This document shows, in pieces, positions 10,999 through 23,489 of a DNA stretch of 64,000 nt (position 1 is the stretch's first letter; each line of letters opens with the position of its first letter). The DNA comes from Armillaria gallica (Eukaryota; Basidiomycota; Agaricomycetes; Agaricales; Physalacriaceae). A model generated the notes under the pieces. That model did no database searches and was not told the origin of the DNA. It saw only the letters and a list, made by a program, of their open reading frames with translations. The stretch spans positions 3,844,001-3,908,000 of the forward strand of contig JBANDB010000005.1 in NCBI GenBank assembly GCA_037576215.1, given 5' to 3'. The position numbers and the translations under genes were made by a program.

Positions 10999-13141
10999 AT
11001 GACTGGGAATGCAGAACCTCCTACTCCGAGTCACGACTTTGACTTTGACTCCGACTCCGACTCGTCTGGCACCCCAACGTCGACAATTCCTCCAGCGAAG
11101 CCTATACCGGCCCCTCCAGAAATACATAACCTAGTCTGCGAAACCTGCTGGTATACACTCTTCTCTCCCGACTCTTTCCATACAGCATGGGTATCCCAAT
11201 CCGAGACGATCTTCTCTGAATCGGCGGACTTTTCATATACCACGCCTACGTGGGGGCAGATGCAACGACGGCCGACGTGCCAGTGGTGCACGCTGCTCTG
11301 CAGAGAAGTCGAGAGGTACCGGGATATCTACGAAAACACGACACAGCCGCCGCCCAAGATGAGGAAGTTCCAGGTGGGGATGCGGTTCGCGCGGGAGTCA
11401 GAGCTGGATGACTCGGTGACCCTTCTCCTCGTTATAGACAACACCTGGAAGACTATATTCCAGGTATATACTACAGAAGGTCAGCCACGCGTGTATCATG
11501 GATGAGTACATGTTCTGATTATACCTAGACGATCCGGCGGCGAGATTTATTCACGACCGTGAGGTCTTTTGCGATGTCGATTCTCCCGAGAGCTACGATC
11601 TGATCAAGAAACGTATCAACGAGTGTTCACGCCATGACCGCTGTCCTCCACCCCGGCATCAAGGTGTCCGTTTACCGACTCGGGTTATAGATTGTGCCGA
11701 TGAAGGCCAGCCTCGCCTTTTCGTTAGCCAAGGCGCCGAGGGCAATTACGTCGCACTCAGTTACATGTGGGGCGAGAACCAACCCGACTGCACGAAGACC
11801 ACGAATTTGGACTCATACACCGAAGCGATTCCCTTGCAGAATATCCCCAAAACCATCTCGGATGCCATCACAGTGACTCGGAAACTGGGATTACGTTTCC
11901 TCTGGGTGGATGCCCTGTGCATCCTCCAAGATTCGAGAGAGGACAAGGCGCAGGAGATCGCACAGATGCGAAGGATATTCCATGATGCGTATGTGACTAT
12001 CATTGCGGCTTGTGCGCACAAGGTCAGCGATGGGTTTCTACATGATCGGAGGGTGACTATGGCTGAGTGGGGTTCCTCGGAGAGCATATTGCTTCCCTTT
12101 CGCTGTCCCGATGGGGTCATTGGAACGATGCAACTCCGAGGTTTACGCACTGCCCCGGAGGAACCTGTCGACAAGCGTGCATGGTGCTTGGAGGAACGCG
12201 CACTCTCACCGCGCCGACTCATCTACGCGACGCACACACTCTTATATGAGTGCCAGACATTGCATGACAACATAAACGGCGCCCCCAACTTTGTCGAGCT
12301 GTGCGATGCAGAAGATATCCCTCGGCTTCCTGACAGTGTTTTCCTTGCATCGCATCGGTCCGAGTTAGGTTCGGTGGAACTGGGCCAGACGAGCCTCAAA
12401 GACTGGTGTGATATCCTAGAGACCTACACCCTGCGCGCTCTCACGAGGCCGCGGGACCGGCTCGTTGCCCTTTCAGGCATCGTCGAGCAGTTCCAACGCT
12501 TCTGGCCTCAAAGTCGGTACCTCGCAGGCCTGTGGGAGCACCACCTCCCCGGGACGCTGCTATGGTTTAATCGTGGGAAGCTCCAGCGCCATCGCAGAGA
12601 AGGACATCGTTACCGTGCACCCTCGTGGAGTTGGGCGTCGATGGACGGGGGAATCTTCACGGGCTTGTGCGCCAATGAGGATATTTTGTGCAGCGTTGTG
12701 AGATGCGAGGTAGTTGAGGTTAATCCCTATGGCGAGGTTGTGGATGGTGAACTCGTTCTCGATGTGATCTTACAGCCTGCAGTATGGGATCCGGTAGTTG
12801 CGGGGTCAGAGGAGGGGCACTTGTTTGATCTCCAGACTGATCCTCTGGAGTCAGACGATTACAAGCATGGAAGCCGGATTGGAGATGTGATGCCTGATGC
12901 CATAGAACCAGTCTCAGAGGCGATGGGCGATGTTCAGCTTGCGCTGGTGAAGCTGCTGCAGCAAGCTGGCGATTTTGTATTGCATGGCCTCGTTCTTGTT
13001 CCCAGCCAAAGTCAAGGTTCAAATGCAGAATGTGTTTACCCTGTTTTCCGCCGTGTTGGTTGGTTCAGTGCTCCGTTCCACCGCAGCGCCAACACGAAAG
13101 CATGGTTGGACTCGAGACGGCAGCGTATTATGATCGTTTAG
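10999..13141 (+). CDS. HET-domain (heterokaryon incompatibility) protein
   Basis: Two-exon gene, 697 codons plus stop: exon 1 10999-11479, intron 11480-11528 (49 bp, GTCAGC..CTAG), exon 2 11529-13141. Splicing there keeps frame and restores VYTTEDDPAARFI, the usual joint in agaricomycete HET proteins. The HET domain lies in exon 2: YVALSYMWGENQ, then IPKTISDAITVTRKLGLRFL, WVDALCILQDS and IFHDAYVTIIAACA. The N-terminus has an acidic DFDFDSDSDSS stretch and paired cysteines (CETCW; CQWCTLLC) that could bind a metal. HET proteins in ascomycetes trigger cell death on contact with a non-self partner; the partner here is unknown. No lesion seen and composition is normal, so it is probably intact. 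The ATG is the first in frame after a stop-containing leader. Confidence 0.9.
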
Positions 13142-13169
13142 CAGTCGGTATTGGTGGACAAAAGTACTG

Positions 13170-13690
13170 AGGGTTAGGTCTTTGAGGTGCGTATCGTAGA
13201 TGCCGGCTCCTGTTGTGATGGTGCAATAGCCTGATACCAACTCCTAGAGGAATATCCAACGAAGTGTAGTATGGAGTGCATCCGTAGACTAAGACTCGAT
13301 TCCCAAGACATTGCATGTGAGAGCATCTGTAGCTTTCGTCCAAGTTCGCTCGCCCTCCGTAGGCTTGTCCCACTGAAATATGTCACGAAATTTGTGAAGT
13401 AATACGAACTCTTCGCTCATATTTTGCTGGATTTTTTGATGAGGAGATTCCTCAGTTTTCAACGGTGGCGTCTCCAGCGTAACTTCAACGACTCCCAGAC
13501 TGTATTCGCCAAGATGGCGCGTCAACGTGACAAGAACGACGGTATCTGTGTGAGACGAGGAAGGTGATAAAGAGCGGAGATCAGTGAGGAGGACTATCAC
13601 GGCCTTCCGAGTACGTTACGTCCGCCATCTCATCATGCTGAACTCTTATTGACATTACTTGCATTCAGCACAGTTCAAAATCCGGTGCCC
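13170..13690. repeat. R-family-related fragment downstream of the HET gene
   Basis: Contains GTACGTTACGTCCGCCATCTC..TGAACTCTTATTGACATTA..CAG at about 13610-13675, the same intron-like segment seen at 20440 and 58150 in R blocks. A minus-strand open frame at 13289-13600 (103 aa) includes LVTLTRHLGEYSLGVVEVTL, which has the look of a beta-strand-rich domain, but I cannot assign it. Nothing further is recognised from 13690 to 14340, apart from a short plus frame at 13960-14202 without a known domain. Confidence 0.4.
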
Positions 13691-14395
13691 TGCTCATTTT
13701 TATTGGAAAAGGTCGTCATGTTTGAGTCTTCACCATATTCCAACGACTTCAACCATCGGTCGGTCCTTATTCAATTAGTCCTGATACCAGACTCACCAAA
13801 ATGACACTTTTGATCAGACATCAACGAAACTTTCCCAAGCGCTTAACATTACCCGCATTTTTATTCATGGAGTATGTCGAAGTAAACTTTGATGAGGGTG
13901 CTCACTGACCTTCGTGTAGAGTGTAGAACTATTTTAAGGTTTTCCGCTGCGGCATATAGTTGTGTCCTACTGCAATAGATGCTCTTGTTGCATCCGACTT
14001 CGAGCTTCATCGCTGGCAAGCCGGAATTCAAATATGCGCTGAGACTTTCTTGTTGTATGCCACAACAAGAGCGTTGGAAATAGTTTGTACTATGTTAGAT
14101 CCCGTTGCTTTATACCGTATATGGTGGGAGAGAGATATCAAGCAGACCATTTGGCCATTGTATAATCTCGTAAAAAGTAAACAGAAAAGTCGTCGGGCTT
14201 AACGGCGCCCTTAGTATGGTGGTGAAAGTGTACAAGAAGATGGGAGTCAATGTGATTCGTGCAACAGCCAGCCCCGCAGGAATTCGGATCTATAATATGC
14301 GGAAATTTTTAGTATATCATAACGTAAATAAAGAGACGAAAAGGCATTACCTTTTCTCAAAATGATCAACATCCGAAGGAGTCAAGAGAAGCCAA

Positions 14396-16150
14396 TCACT
14401 CCTCAGAAATGGCAAGCTGACCGCCCACCCGGCCCCCAGAAACAGCCTCTCTGTCACGAAGGACAAGACCATCAGCGATTGCTTCATCAAGCCGTGCACT
14501 GTGGCCTGGGTACAGCCCAACGACCACTTGTCCAAATCCCACCTGGACCTCCTTGAGCCTCGAACAGGTCAGTGAATCACCTGGCCGGTGATCGTCCCGT
14601 CCATATCGTGTTACTGAGCGTGATCTGACCATCTCGACAAACCGTTTGTAAATATTGTTGATAATGATATTCGCAATAGGGAGCTCGAGGATTTCGAGGC
14701 GCGGGAGCATATTTAGGTGATTTATGTGATTGCAGCGATTCCCCTGTGCATGGTATGTCAATAAGACGTACAAACTTGCAGGCACATCTTTGACTCGTAA
14801 AATGAGGCGATGGAGATTGTGGAATGAGCGCAGGAAGTCGTAGATAGAATGTCTACCTTGCTCGATTTTGAGGTGGCCGCTAAGTTCTAGGGTGGTGACG
14901 GTGTGTCGGTTGGAGTCAGAGACAATGGGTAGGTCATAGCCTTGCGCGTCGTTCTCGAAATGGAAATGGAGATAATTAAGGGAAGGTAAATTAAGGTCAG
15001 AAAAAAGACGCGCCAATGCCTGGGGCCCATTAACATGTTGATGCATATGAAGAGAGGTTACTGAGCCCAGAGTTCGGTACGGGTTGGGGCGAATGGGACT
15101 TGGACCTTGTGCAGTCCATTGCGCATATAGATTTTGGGGAAATGAATCCACATAGCAATGAAGGGAGAGATCCTTCACGTTTGGGAGTAGCGTCAAAGAC
15201 GCGAGATCCTCCTTGCTGTCCACCCTCGACGAAAATATTTCGACACGATCCGACGGAAAGGCGAAAAAGTTACGTGCGTTATGAAGATCATCGCATCGTA
15301 CTTCTTGTAATTGCGGAGCTATGGAAAATACCGATACAACTTCAGTAGAAGCGATGATTGCGTTAACATTGGCGTGATCCTTGACTGATAGCCGCAGGAA
15401 CTGGAGACGGTCAAGGAATCCATGGCATATGGCAAGTTGATGATATGCGGAGAAGGGAACTCGTAGGGAGAGCTCAACCCAAGCACTGGATGTGGAGAGA
15501 AGAGGGGGAATCAAAGGAATTTGAGCGAAATTTGAGCGACCATTGATGCATACATGAAGAGGGACCTGACGGGCTCTTTGGAGATGAATGCAGAGAAGAT
15601 ATGAGCTCCGAGGGTCGTCGTGATTAGTATAGGGAGCCCCAGGATGATGTTCTCGGGTGACATAGTGGTTGTGCAAGTTAACAGATACACAGCGCCATAA
15701 AAGAGGCACCTGAATGGTTACGCGTCGCCAGCTTTGGCACACTTGAGATAGCGACAACGGCGCAGCATCGTGATGCAAAACACAACGCGTCTGTCCCGCG
15801 CGTAATGCCTCCACAACCTCATTGACGCAATGATAAAATATCTCCAATAGCACGTCCTCGGGAAGTCGGCGGGGAGAATGGGTGATAAATCTGGCATCAT
15901 CTAGCGCATCGGATGCGTAAGATTGCTGTGTGATTAAAACATCTAGGAGCTCCCGTGTCACCTCGATCCTCTGTCCGAGGTTAATGATATTTTGCGGGGC
16001 CTCAGCGACGGTTCTACGAAGTTCAGACAGCTCCTGTGGCGATGGCGTCTCGTTGACCTGGAGGAGCTGCGCTATCCGGAATGACCTAGGATTGTAACGA
16101 GGAATGGACTGTATCGGGGGGACAAGAGCTCCTTGAGATGACGTCGACAT
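14396..16150 (-). CDS. F-box domain protein (agaricomycete type)
   Basis: Single-exon frame of 584 codons from ATG 16150 (MSTSSQGALVPPIQ). After an N-terminal helical region with the usual spacing (VAEAPQNIINLGQRIEVTRE), the F-box lies at about residues 92-140: RRLPEDVLLEIFYHC, then PLSLSQVCQSWRRVTIQVPL and LWRCVSVNLHN. The remaining 400 residues have leucine-rich, repeat-like character (LRLSVKDH, LTLLPNVKDLSLHCY, HRLILRVKDVPASLYVLL), typical of the large F-box families in mushroom-forming fungi. By family it would be the substrate adaptor of an SCF ubiquitin ligase; its target is unknown. No lesion seen. Convergent with the HET gene, about 1.25 kb between their stops. Confidence 0.85.
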   Translation of the reverse strand: MSTSSQGALVPPIQSIPRYNPRSFRIAQLLQVNETPSPQELSELRRTVAEAPQNIINLGQRIEVTRELLDVLITQQSYASDALDDARFITHSPRRLPEDVLLEIFYHCVNEVVEALRAGQTRCVLHHDAAPLSLSQVCQSWRRVTIQVPLLWRCVSVNLHNHYVTREHHPGAPYTNHDDPRSSYLLCIHLQRARQVPLHVCINGRSNFAQIPLIPPLLSTSSAWVELSLRVPFSAYHQLAICHGFLDRLQFLRLSVKDHANVNAIIASTEVVSVFSIAPQLQEVRCDDLHNARNFFAFPSDRVEIFSSRVDSKEDLASLTLLPNVKDLSLHCYVDSFPQNLYAQWTAQGPSPIRPNPYRTLGSVTSLHMHQHVNGPQALARLFSDLNLPSLNYLHFHFENDAQGYDLPIVSDSNRHTVTTLELSGHLKIEQGRHSIYDFLRSFHNLHRLILRVKDVPASLYVLLTYHAQGNRCNHINHLNMLPRLEILELPIANIIINNIYKRFVEMVRSRSVTRYGRDDHRPGDSLTCSRLKEVQVGFGQVVVGLYPGHSARLDEAIADGLVLRDREAVSGGRVGGQLAISEE

Positions 16151-16656
16151 CTATGAATGAAGATAAGATTTCCGATTCTGGACATCAAAAAGGAGAAACA
16201 TACCAAGAATGAACGATTTTCGCTAAGCCAGATGCTCTATGGTAGCAGAAATGACAGTCCGGGAACTAGGGAAGTTGAAACCGGGACAAGAGAACTACGT
16301 GGCGAAAGGCAAGAGAATTTCCAACGACTTAATGAAGTTATATATGCCAGTGGTTCTCCCACGAAGTAAGGTTAGTACAGATTGAATAGAGATCTAGAGT
16401 TTAGAAAACCGGTATGCGGAGTCCCGTATGCGGGGTTCTGTGGCGCCACGAAAAGTGTCATAGACCGTAGCAACACTCTGCCGATCAATGATATCCACCA
16501 GGTGCGAACTTTCAACTGGGAACATCTCACGGGTTTAATGTCGCTACAGGGACCAACGGGAACAAGTAGATTGAGGCTCTCAGTAATTAGTCTCGCGACA
16601 GCCCGTAAAACCCATAAAGATGTGTATTCATACGATTAGAGCTGTGTGCGCCAGAG
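16151..16656. other. Upstream region of the F-box gene
   Basis: Probable promoter and 5' leader of the minus-strand F-box gene. Short plus-strand frames here have no recognisable domain. Confidence 0.35.
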
Positions 16657-17084
16657 TCATTGGGGAGGAATATACATGGCCACAGCCCTGAATGTCTCCA
16701 GTGACGTAAGTACATATTGCGCTAATCGACGCTCCAATGCTGGTAATTGTAACAAGCATGCGAAACGCTCCTCGTCATGTAGGCGTTCCCATATATCACA
16801 TGAGACATAGCATAGGCGTTGGCCAAGAAGAGACTGCGTAGCTGGACCAAACCTGGAGCAATGGTACAATGAAGAAGGGCATGAACCTAGGCCACGGCGA
16901 ACTTGCAAAACTGACACAACCGCCACTCGCGCGGGATCCTGAGGCGATAACATTCCCCTTCGACGGCAAGGCCATTAGAGGACAAGAAGAGACGCGCGAG
17001 AGCCGATGCAGAAGTATCAATGGAGTTCAACGTAGTCGCCGTGTGATGCAAACGGGCCGGAGTCACTGGCGGGCGAGATGACAT
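16657..17084 (-). pseudogene. Remnant of a retroelement reverse transcriptase C-terminus
   Basis: Minus-strand reading from 17084 gives ALARLFLSSNGLAVEGECYR, then LRIPREWRLCQFCKFAV, an in-frame TAG, and VHALLHC. After a frameshift comes YVSCDIWERLHDEERFACLL. The CxxC..HxxxxC arrangement after PREWRLC resembles the zinc-ribbon tail of RT proteins that are abundant in agaricomycete genomes. Only about 140 residues remain, with one stop and at least one frameshift. Assigned by pattern only; no catalytic RT motif is present in this piece. Confidence 0.45.
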
Positions 17085-17275
17085 TAACTACGGAGGTTGG
17101 ATGTGGTTTCCCACCCGGAAAAGTATTACAGCATTGGCGCCTCGATTCACCCTCTATTTCTCAGATCCATCGAGAGTTCAAGTACTGAGTCTGCGCTTCA
17201 AACCTCAGTGGAGTTTGAAGCAACTGTACGCACAAGATTTCATAGTTCTTTGTACTATTCAAGTGCTCACTCCAA

Positions 17276-17778
17276 TCAAAAGGATATGGAGCATCCGTTT
17301 CTAAAAAAGAGATTAGCGAGCAACAGCGCCGGACAGATCGCGAGACATACAAGTGAGGGCTCGTCTTTCTTGGTACTCTATACCCTTTACACTCGACCAC
17401 TCCATGGTACAGCGACGTCCCATCCTCCTCGTAGCCGCCCTTGATAGGCCTCCTGCCGTCTGGGACGCGTCCTTCAGACGTGCGTACAAGTTCCATGGTA
17501 TCGGGATTGAACGGGAGCAGATCGAAACGCCCCTTGGGGTGTATCTCGCGGCCTCGGAAGGCGACTGAGCAAGGTCCGACCTTGCATGGATGAACCGATT
17601 TATGGAAGATAGCGGACCCGATGTAGATGGGCTTGTTATCCCAATCACGGCATGGGGGTGATCCAAGAAGATCCTGTCGTGGGAAGGGATAGGATCCATT
17701 CAATGGAAAACGGAAGCCAGAGTCGGGCTGAAGCATCTGGGGCGTCGCCTGGGGAATCCTGGGGGGTGTTCCGGGCAT
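17276..17778 (-). pseudogene. DM9 (DUF3421) domain protein, frameshifted at its end
   Basis: Exon 1 17778-17351, intron 17350-17301 (GTATGT..TTTTAG), exon 2 from 17300. The DM9 module is clear: DWDNKPIYIGSAIFHKSVHP, CSVAFRGREIHPKGRFDLLP, then GRVPDGRRPIKGGYEEDGTS and LYHGVVECKGYRVP. After splicing, exon 2 has one extra T compared with the intact copy at 59707-60275 (TTTTGATTGG against TTTGACTGG), giving a stop at 17276-17278 and losing the last strand (NYEILC). Reading through the unspliced intron stays open to 17161. Upstream (17780-17880) matches the region upstream of the intact copy, but the NLR expected next to it is absent and an R block starts near 18050. Confidence 0.75.
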
Positions 17779-18049
17779 GTTCTTTCTCCCGTCATGACGG
17801 AGGAGGCCATTGCCAGGTTAATATTATAGGCCGGTTTCTGCATGGCTGCAGATTTGACTTCGACTGGCAACAAGTTTAGAGTTTCGAAAACCCAGGGTAG
17901 AAAACCGATATAGCCCCCACATGGGTTCCAAAAAAGCAACACTCTCTACCTAGCCCAGTCTAACCACGTCCCTCCCCGCCCGCAAAAACGCCAAACTCTG
18001 CGCCTCGCTTCTCCCGGGCTAACGTCTGCTCAAGACTAATATAGATACG

Positions 18050-21000
18050 TTGACGCGTCGTCTATGCGAACCAAGGTTGAAGTTGACAGTCGGGAGTCCA
18101 AAATCGATGAATCTCCACGTCAAGAAGCCTTGATGAACGAAGAACTTGTGTTGCATATCTTCAGTCAAGAAAAGACAAATAGATTAGAAATGCTGCTGGT
18201 TGATCGAGGCTTTGTATGGGCATGTCCGAGTCGATACCTATCGTCGACGGCGGTGGAAGACGAAAAAGCAGTGTTGGTCCCGGTCCCAATCGGAGCTTCG
18301 GAACTTCGGAGCTGATTGTCCTTTCCTACCGAAAACGCCAAGGGAGTCAAGATTATCATGAGATCGAGAGATCCATCTGGCGAAAGGTCAGTAAGTACCG
18401 GGAGGTAATGGACCAACTAACGTGAAGCTGCGCCATAAGCCATGGTTGTATTTCCTGTCACGTTCATTCCGCACTGGTTGATGCTCCGACGTTGCAATCA
18501 TCGCTGACTCTCACGTATAGAGCTGGATATTTTTGCATTAGCAAAAGGTTCTCCGCAGCAGTTGGAGGTGGATATCACTAAGGGAATGGAGGAAGCGAGG
18601 GATGACCTGGCGAGCTGACTTGGACGTTCTTGTACCGCTGATGAGGGTTCACCACATATAACACGTGAAAGGATAGCAATGCACATGCGAAGGACTCGTG
18701 CTTCTTGATGTTATCTGTTGTGAACTGCAGATGAAATTGATATCAGTACAAGGTCCACAGAACGGGGATCGTGAACATTCTGGAGTCATAACACCATGTT
18801 CTTTCCAAGCTTCCCTCCAGTTACGTCCACCAAGTTGTCATCCGCGCGAATCAAAAACGGACAGTCGTCAAACTTAAAGCATCGCCATTGTTGGGGTGTG
18901 AAAAGCAGAACCGTGGGGTGATACTTCGAACGATCCGACATCTAGGGAAAACGGACTCTGTATCTGTGGACCTTTTGCTCAGCCCAGGCTAGGCTCCTTG
19001 CGTTGCATTGCGATGGGAGCTGCCAGACAGAAATAAGCGAGTATGAGCACGACCCATCGACCAGGAGGATGATATATTCACATTTGACCAAATGATGATG
19101 GCTTTCGGTCGGGCGGTGCGCTGGCGGATGGGAAATGGAATAGTCCTGCATACATCCGTAATAGCATTAGGCGCAGCGGACTCTGCTAGCAGTGCTATCC
19201 CGAAATGAGCAGGTCATGCCGGTGCAACGAATACCGCAGATGAGGGCGGAAACGTGCATTTCTCTTTACTAGACGCGAAGTCGAGGAGAAACGAGTGAGC
19301 TTCTTCTTGGGAGTGGTCGAGACAGGCGTAATCCACCATCCCATCTCTGGTATTGAAACCAACTTCGGATTAATCATAAAGGTGTCTTCGTGTATATAGA
19401 CTCGGTGGAAGACGAGGTGAACAAGGAATGGTGCTGAAAACTCTAGCTCCGGACCTCTGATATGCATACAGAAGTAGAGAGGAAGAAATGGTACGCCTTG
19501 ATTGTACGCGCCCTACGAAGAGCTTTGAAGTGGCATTCCTGCTTTGGAGAGTCAAGCTGTTCGTTCCAGTCACCGCCTATATCGGAAGGAAGTACGTGTT
19601 CTCGGGTAGTCAGGATTTTATGTATCGGAGCGTAGGCGAAGCTGAACCGAAGACCAGGGAGGGAAACGGAGAAGGAAGATGTAGAGATGGGCACGATGGA
19701 ATGGCACCGAACTTGGCTTCGATGACATTGTCGACGAACAAGCTCTCCTTGGAGTCATCCATCGCCGAAGGACATCTCCTCCTCTAGACGAAGAAACTGC
19801 AGATGACAGTCGCGTCAATACGCATGTGGACCAACTAGGTCGTCAGCGTAGAACGCCGGAGGCCATAAATGTACATCAGAGGGAGGCGTTGGTATAAAGA
19901 CGATTGACGGCTAGTAGGAGCCGGTCGTGCATGGCGTGTGGGTTAAGAAATGGATAGCTGACTTGTGCGTAAAGGACAGGTTAAGCGTGAAAAGAGGATG
20001 GCGAAGGTTCGGTGAGCGACGACCATGGACACGTCCATTCTTGTCCTACCCGCAGCCAGTCCTACGCCTCCCTTCCTCCCATTGCATTGATGACGACTCG
20101 GAGCCACTCGGGAGAGGCTTTGTGCATGTCTTCAGAGGAGGGGAACGTAGACGAGGGTGTTGTTCTCGATGACGGTGGGAGACGGAAGGGAAGCTGTGAT
20201 CGGAGTTTCGGATCGTCCTCTCCATCCAACTCCGAGCATGCGCATGCATACAAAGCCTCAAGGCCTCAAGACTCGCTGGATTTCTTGACACGGCGATTCC
20301 TCGACTTTGCACCCCCAACGGTAGTTGCTCCTCAACATGAACGACGCTCAGACTTGGCTCGCATAGCCGACGCGTTGACATGCAGGGGATGGCCTAGCAT
20401 TTTGTAGGCCGAGAGAGGGGACCGTGCTATAGACGTTCTGAGTACGTCGGTCATTCTCATCTCGCTGAACTCTCTTATTGACATTTACATCTGCTACAGT
20501 TCACCGACAGCTGCCGTGTTCTACATCGCCGAAATTTTCCCTACTGGTTTCGCCGTTCTCCCCATTATGTCGCCGCGGTCCAATGTTTCCAGATATCAGA
20601 CTCAGCTTCCCAAGCCAAACAGCGACGAGTGATGTCCCACGACACTCCGTTCTCTCTCCGTACAACAGGTGCTTCATGCTTCGACCACACCATGCCAGTC
20701 ACTATATCCCCTTTATTTCAAGACGAGTTCTGCAGCCTTCCTAGCACAAACAGCTTACGACCGTTGTAAGCTTTCTGCCCAGCCGATTCTGACAGGCGAA
20801 GTGCTCACCAACCCCATGGCTGTGAACTCTGTAACGGACACAAGCATATCCTAGTCGATACTGGGTGTTATACGTGGAGAGTCGGACGTCTTGAAAAGCT
20901 GCCTAGCTCGACCATATGTCACCGTGAGTTCCCTCACCGAAAACGACCTTCAGAATTTGCTAATTCACCCCGCAGAAGTTCTCTTCTCCTCTTCCACGAC

Positions 21001-21500
21001 ATCTCACTAGCAAACATCCATGTCAAGCTGCCAGTGTTAACATTCAATCCCCAGCCTTGTCGAGTTGCAAGTCCCAACACAATAACTGTATGGACATCCC
21101 GAACTCGGATGACGGCGACATGGACGAGGATAAACGTCTTCCCACTGGCAGGTCCTTCGCATGCACTGTGTCTCCCTTCCTCCAGGCCATCCCCTGTTCC
21201 CGCTGAAACGCCTTTCAGGTTGAGGAGCCACTCCCGTTGAATGCAGTAGAATCTCCCAAAACGTTGACGAGCTTCTGCAAGCGTGTGTCTTCGAATGAAG
21301 ACAGGGTGAACAGACTAGGAAAATTCGTGGTTGAGAGGGCGTTGTGCACGAGTCCGGCTCGTTTCCCAGTCGTCTGTCTGTTGTCTTCCTTCGCACTGTC
21401 GGAGCATTTGTCGACGAGGCCGTCACTATACGCCAGTGTGTCCTACGAGAATGGCTGCCAGAAGCTCCTATGGTTCCGTTTCTTCCCCCATCGACCGGAT
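18050..21500 (+). repeat. R-family block, copy B (direct with 55.5-59.2 kb)
   Basis: Colinear with 55540-59210. Matches include GAGATCGAGAGATC(C/T)ATCTGGCGA (18360 and 55812), GTTCTCGGGTAGT near 19600 and 57050, GTGATCGGAGTTTCGGATCG near 20195 and 57847, ACAGCTGCCGT(G/A)TTCTACA near 20507 and 58209, and GTCCGGCTCGTTTCCCAGTC near 21354 and 59095. Candidate introns (GTACGTCGG..CTACAG near 20440-20500) indicate that the ancestor was a spliced gene. No copy has an unbroken frame. From 21500 to 22240 I see nothing recognisable. Confidence 0.6.
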
Positions 21501-22239
21501 TGTACTGCTCGTTTGCCATCTCGTTATTTATTCTGTGTACTCAACGCTCTCTCTTCTGTGTTTATTTCTTCGTATGTGATTTTGATCCTGGTTTATTGGG
21601 TACGTCGCTGTATAGAACACTTTTTAAATAAACAGGCGTTTTGTTGGCATCCATTTTCGTGCGCGCGATCCTTTACATGTTGCAGAGAAGATGTAGTAGA
21701 AAATGGAATAAGATATTGATAGATATGCAATTAGTAAGGGCCTTTTGGCGTAGTCGCATAAATACCAATTGGAAATTTATCGATCTCTGTTCGAATCCGA
21801 GAAGGTCCGTAGTAGCTTTGCCTAAGTTTCTTTGATTTTCCAATTGGGACTGAGACTCTGAGACTCTGAGCAGTGACATTGAGCACTGCGACGTGCGTAG
21901 TTAGTACTGGAATCTCGGGTTCTTCTGTTACTGCTCTCAATTTAGTGTCCCTACTGTCAAAAACAATACAACATGACACCAGCCTCTCGTTCAAGTCCCA
22001 GAGTCGTGAGATGGACGGCAAGGCCAAACGGGACTGCGAGCACGGATACAATTATCGTTCAATGATCAGGTAACATTCACACCTTCTGTTCAAAACAAAC
22101 AAAGTCGCCTCCGCTTGATTACTCCCAGCCCATGAGCATACAGTACGGGCATGAGTCAGTCACAGCAATGGTACATTGACTTTTCTACACAAGCTGAAAT
22201 ACGAAGAGGTGGATAGAGACGAAGGGGAGAGAAATATTA

Positions 22240-22700
22240 CAAAAAGAAAGATGAAGGCGACGATTTGCGTAGCGGCGAAGGGTAATGACACGCCGTGACT
22301 TCCACCCTGTAGCTGTTGATGTCCTCTACGTTGTAGGAACTGTGTAGCTGCCAGCTTGGGAAAGTTTGACGTTCGGGAAGGATAGACCGGTCAAAGGCGT
22401 GGCGGAGAGAACGGCAAACGCAGGATCTTTCTCGACGATGAGATAACTGTCTTCGAGCTGAACCGTAACGATGGCCGTATCCCCTAGCACACCGACTGCC
22501 CTCAGCGCGGAGACGCTGTTCAAGGGCATCTCTACATCCTTTTCCACTCAAAACCACCGGGTTGATGCGTCGTCTGAGTGAAGCCGCGGGTGCATCAAGA
22601 AATCAAACAAAACTGGGGTGAGGGGACATGCTCCTGTGCGTGTGCGTGTCTTCAGAGGAGGAATGTAAGCGAATGGGAGGGGCAGCGCTTCAAGTGACGG
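22240..22700. repeat. Fragment with partial R similarity
   Basis: Contains GTGTCTTCAGAGGAGGAATGTA (about 22648), parallel to TGCATGTCTTCAGAGGAGG at about 20123 and the equivalent near 57772. A minus-strand frame at 22326-22547 reads AVGVLGDTAIVTVQLEDSYL, which looks coding, but I do not recognise it. From 22700 to 23480 only a short acidic minus-strand frame (23151-23408) stands out, without an assignable domain. Confidence 0.35.
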
Positions 22701-23489
22701 TGGTGGTAAGGGCGAAGGGGGATGGTGGACATCTCTGTTGTCGTGGAGGGAGGAGGGTCAAACGTTAGACGTTGAACAAAGGGTCACCGCATGGAGGTGG
22801 GTCGATCCCAGCAATTTATTACGTCTATCAGGCGTCAGAGTCGTTCTGCAGAAACGCGTCGTCGATCCAGCGAAGTCTGTATGGTGTGAGATTATGCATA
22901 TTGGTACCTCCCAAAGCATCACCGAGCACAGTCGCTTGCATCGTGGAAAAAATGGGATCACGATTGGCCAAAGGGGGCGGGAGCTGGACACACGGCCACT
23001 CGGTGGATTGGTGAACGAGTCAGGGCTAGCACTGGGAGAGCTGAGATTCAGACACGAATCTGACAGACTGTTTAGTTTGTGACGAACAACAAACGACGTA
23101 GCGTATACACCTTGACAGACGTTGAACCCGGCAGTCTAACTCTCTGAGGGTTATGTTGCACCTGTTGGAGAGCCCAAGAAGAAAAGGAGTAAATCATCAG
23201 GTTCACTGTCGGTGTCATGGTTTCGGCGCGGAGGATGATGAAAATTTCTAGTCTTGTGAGTATCACGCGTAGGAACTGCCAATGGAGGGCTTTCCGTATA
23301 ATCGTCACTGGATTCTGCGCCCGTCTCGAATTCAAGTTCGGTTAACGATGCATTTTCCATGGTATGGGGTCCGGTGGTTTCTTCGACGCTTATGCGTTCT
23401 TCAGTCACGGGATGAGTACAGAGTAAACCCTCAATATTTCAATCAGGAAGACGGGGAGCGATATGGCCTGATAGTAACAAGCAAGAGTG

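Noticed and set aside
13289..13600. C2-like domain, or a C2 domain in the R family
   Set aside because: A few strands look suggestive, but no calcium-loop aspartates or full-length alignment can be shown.
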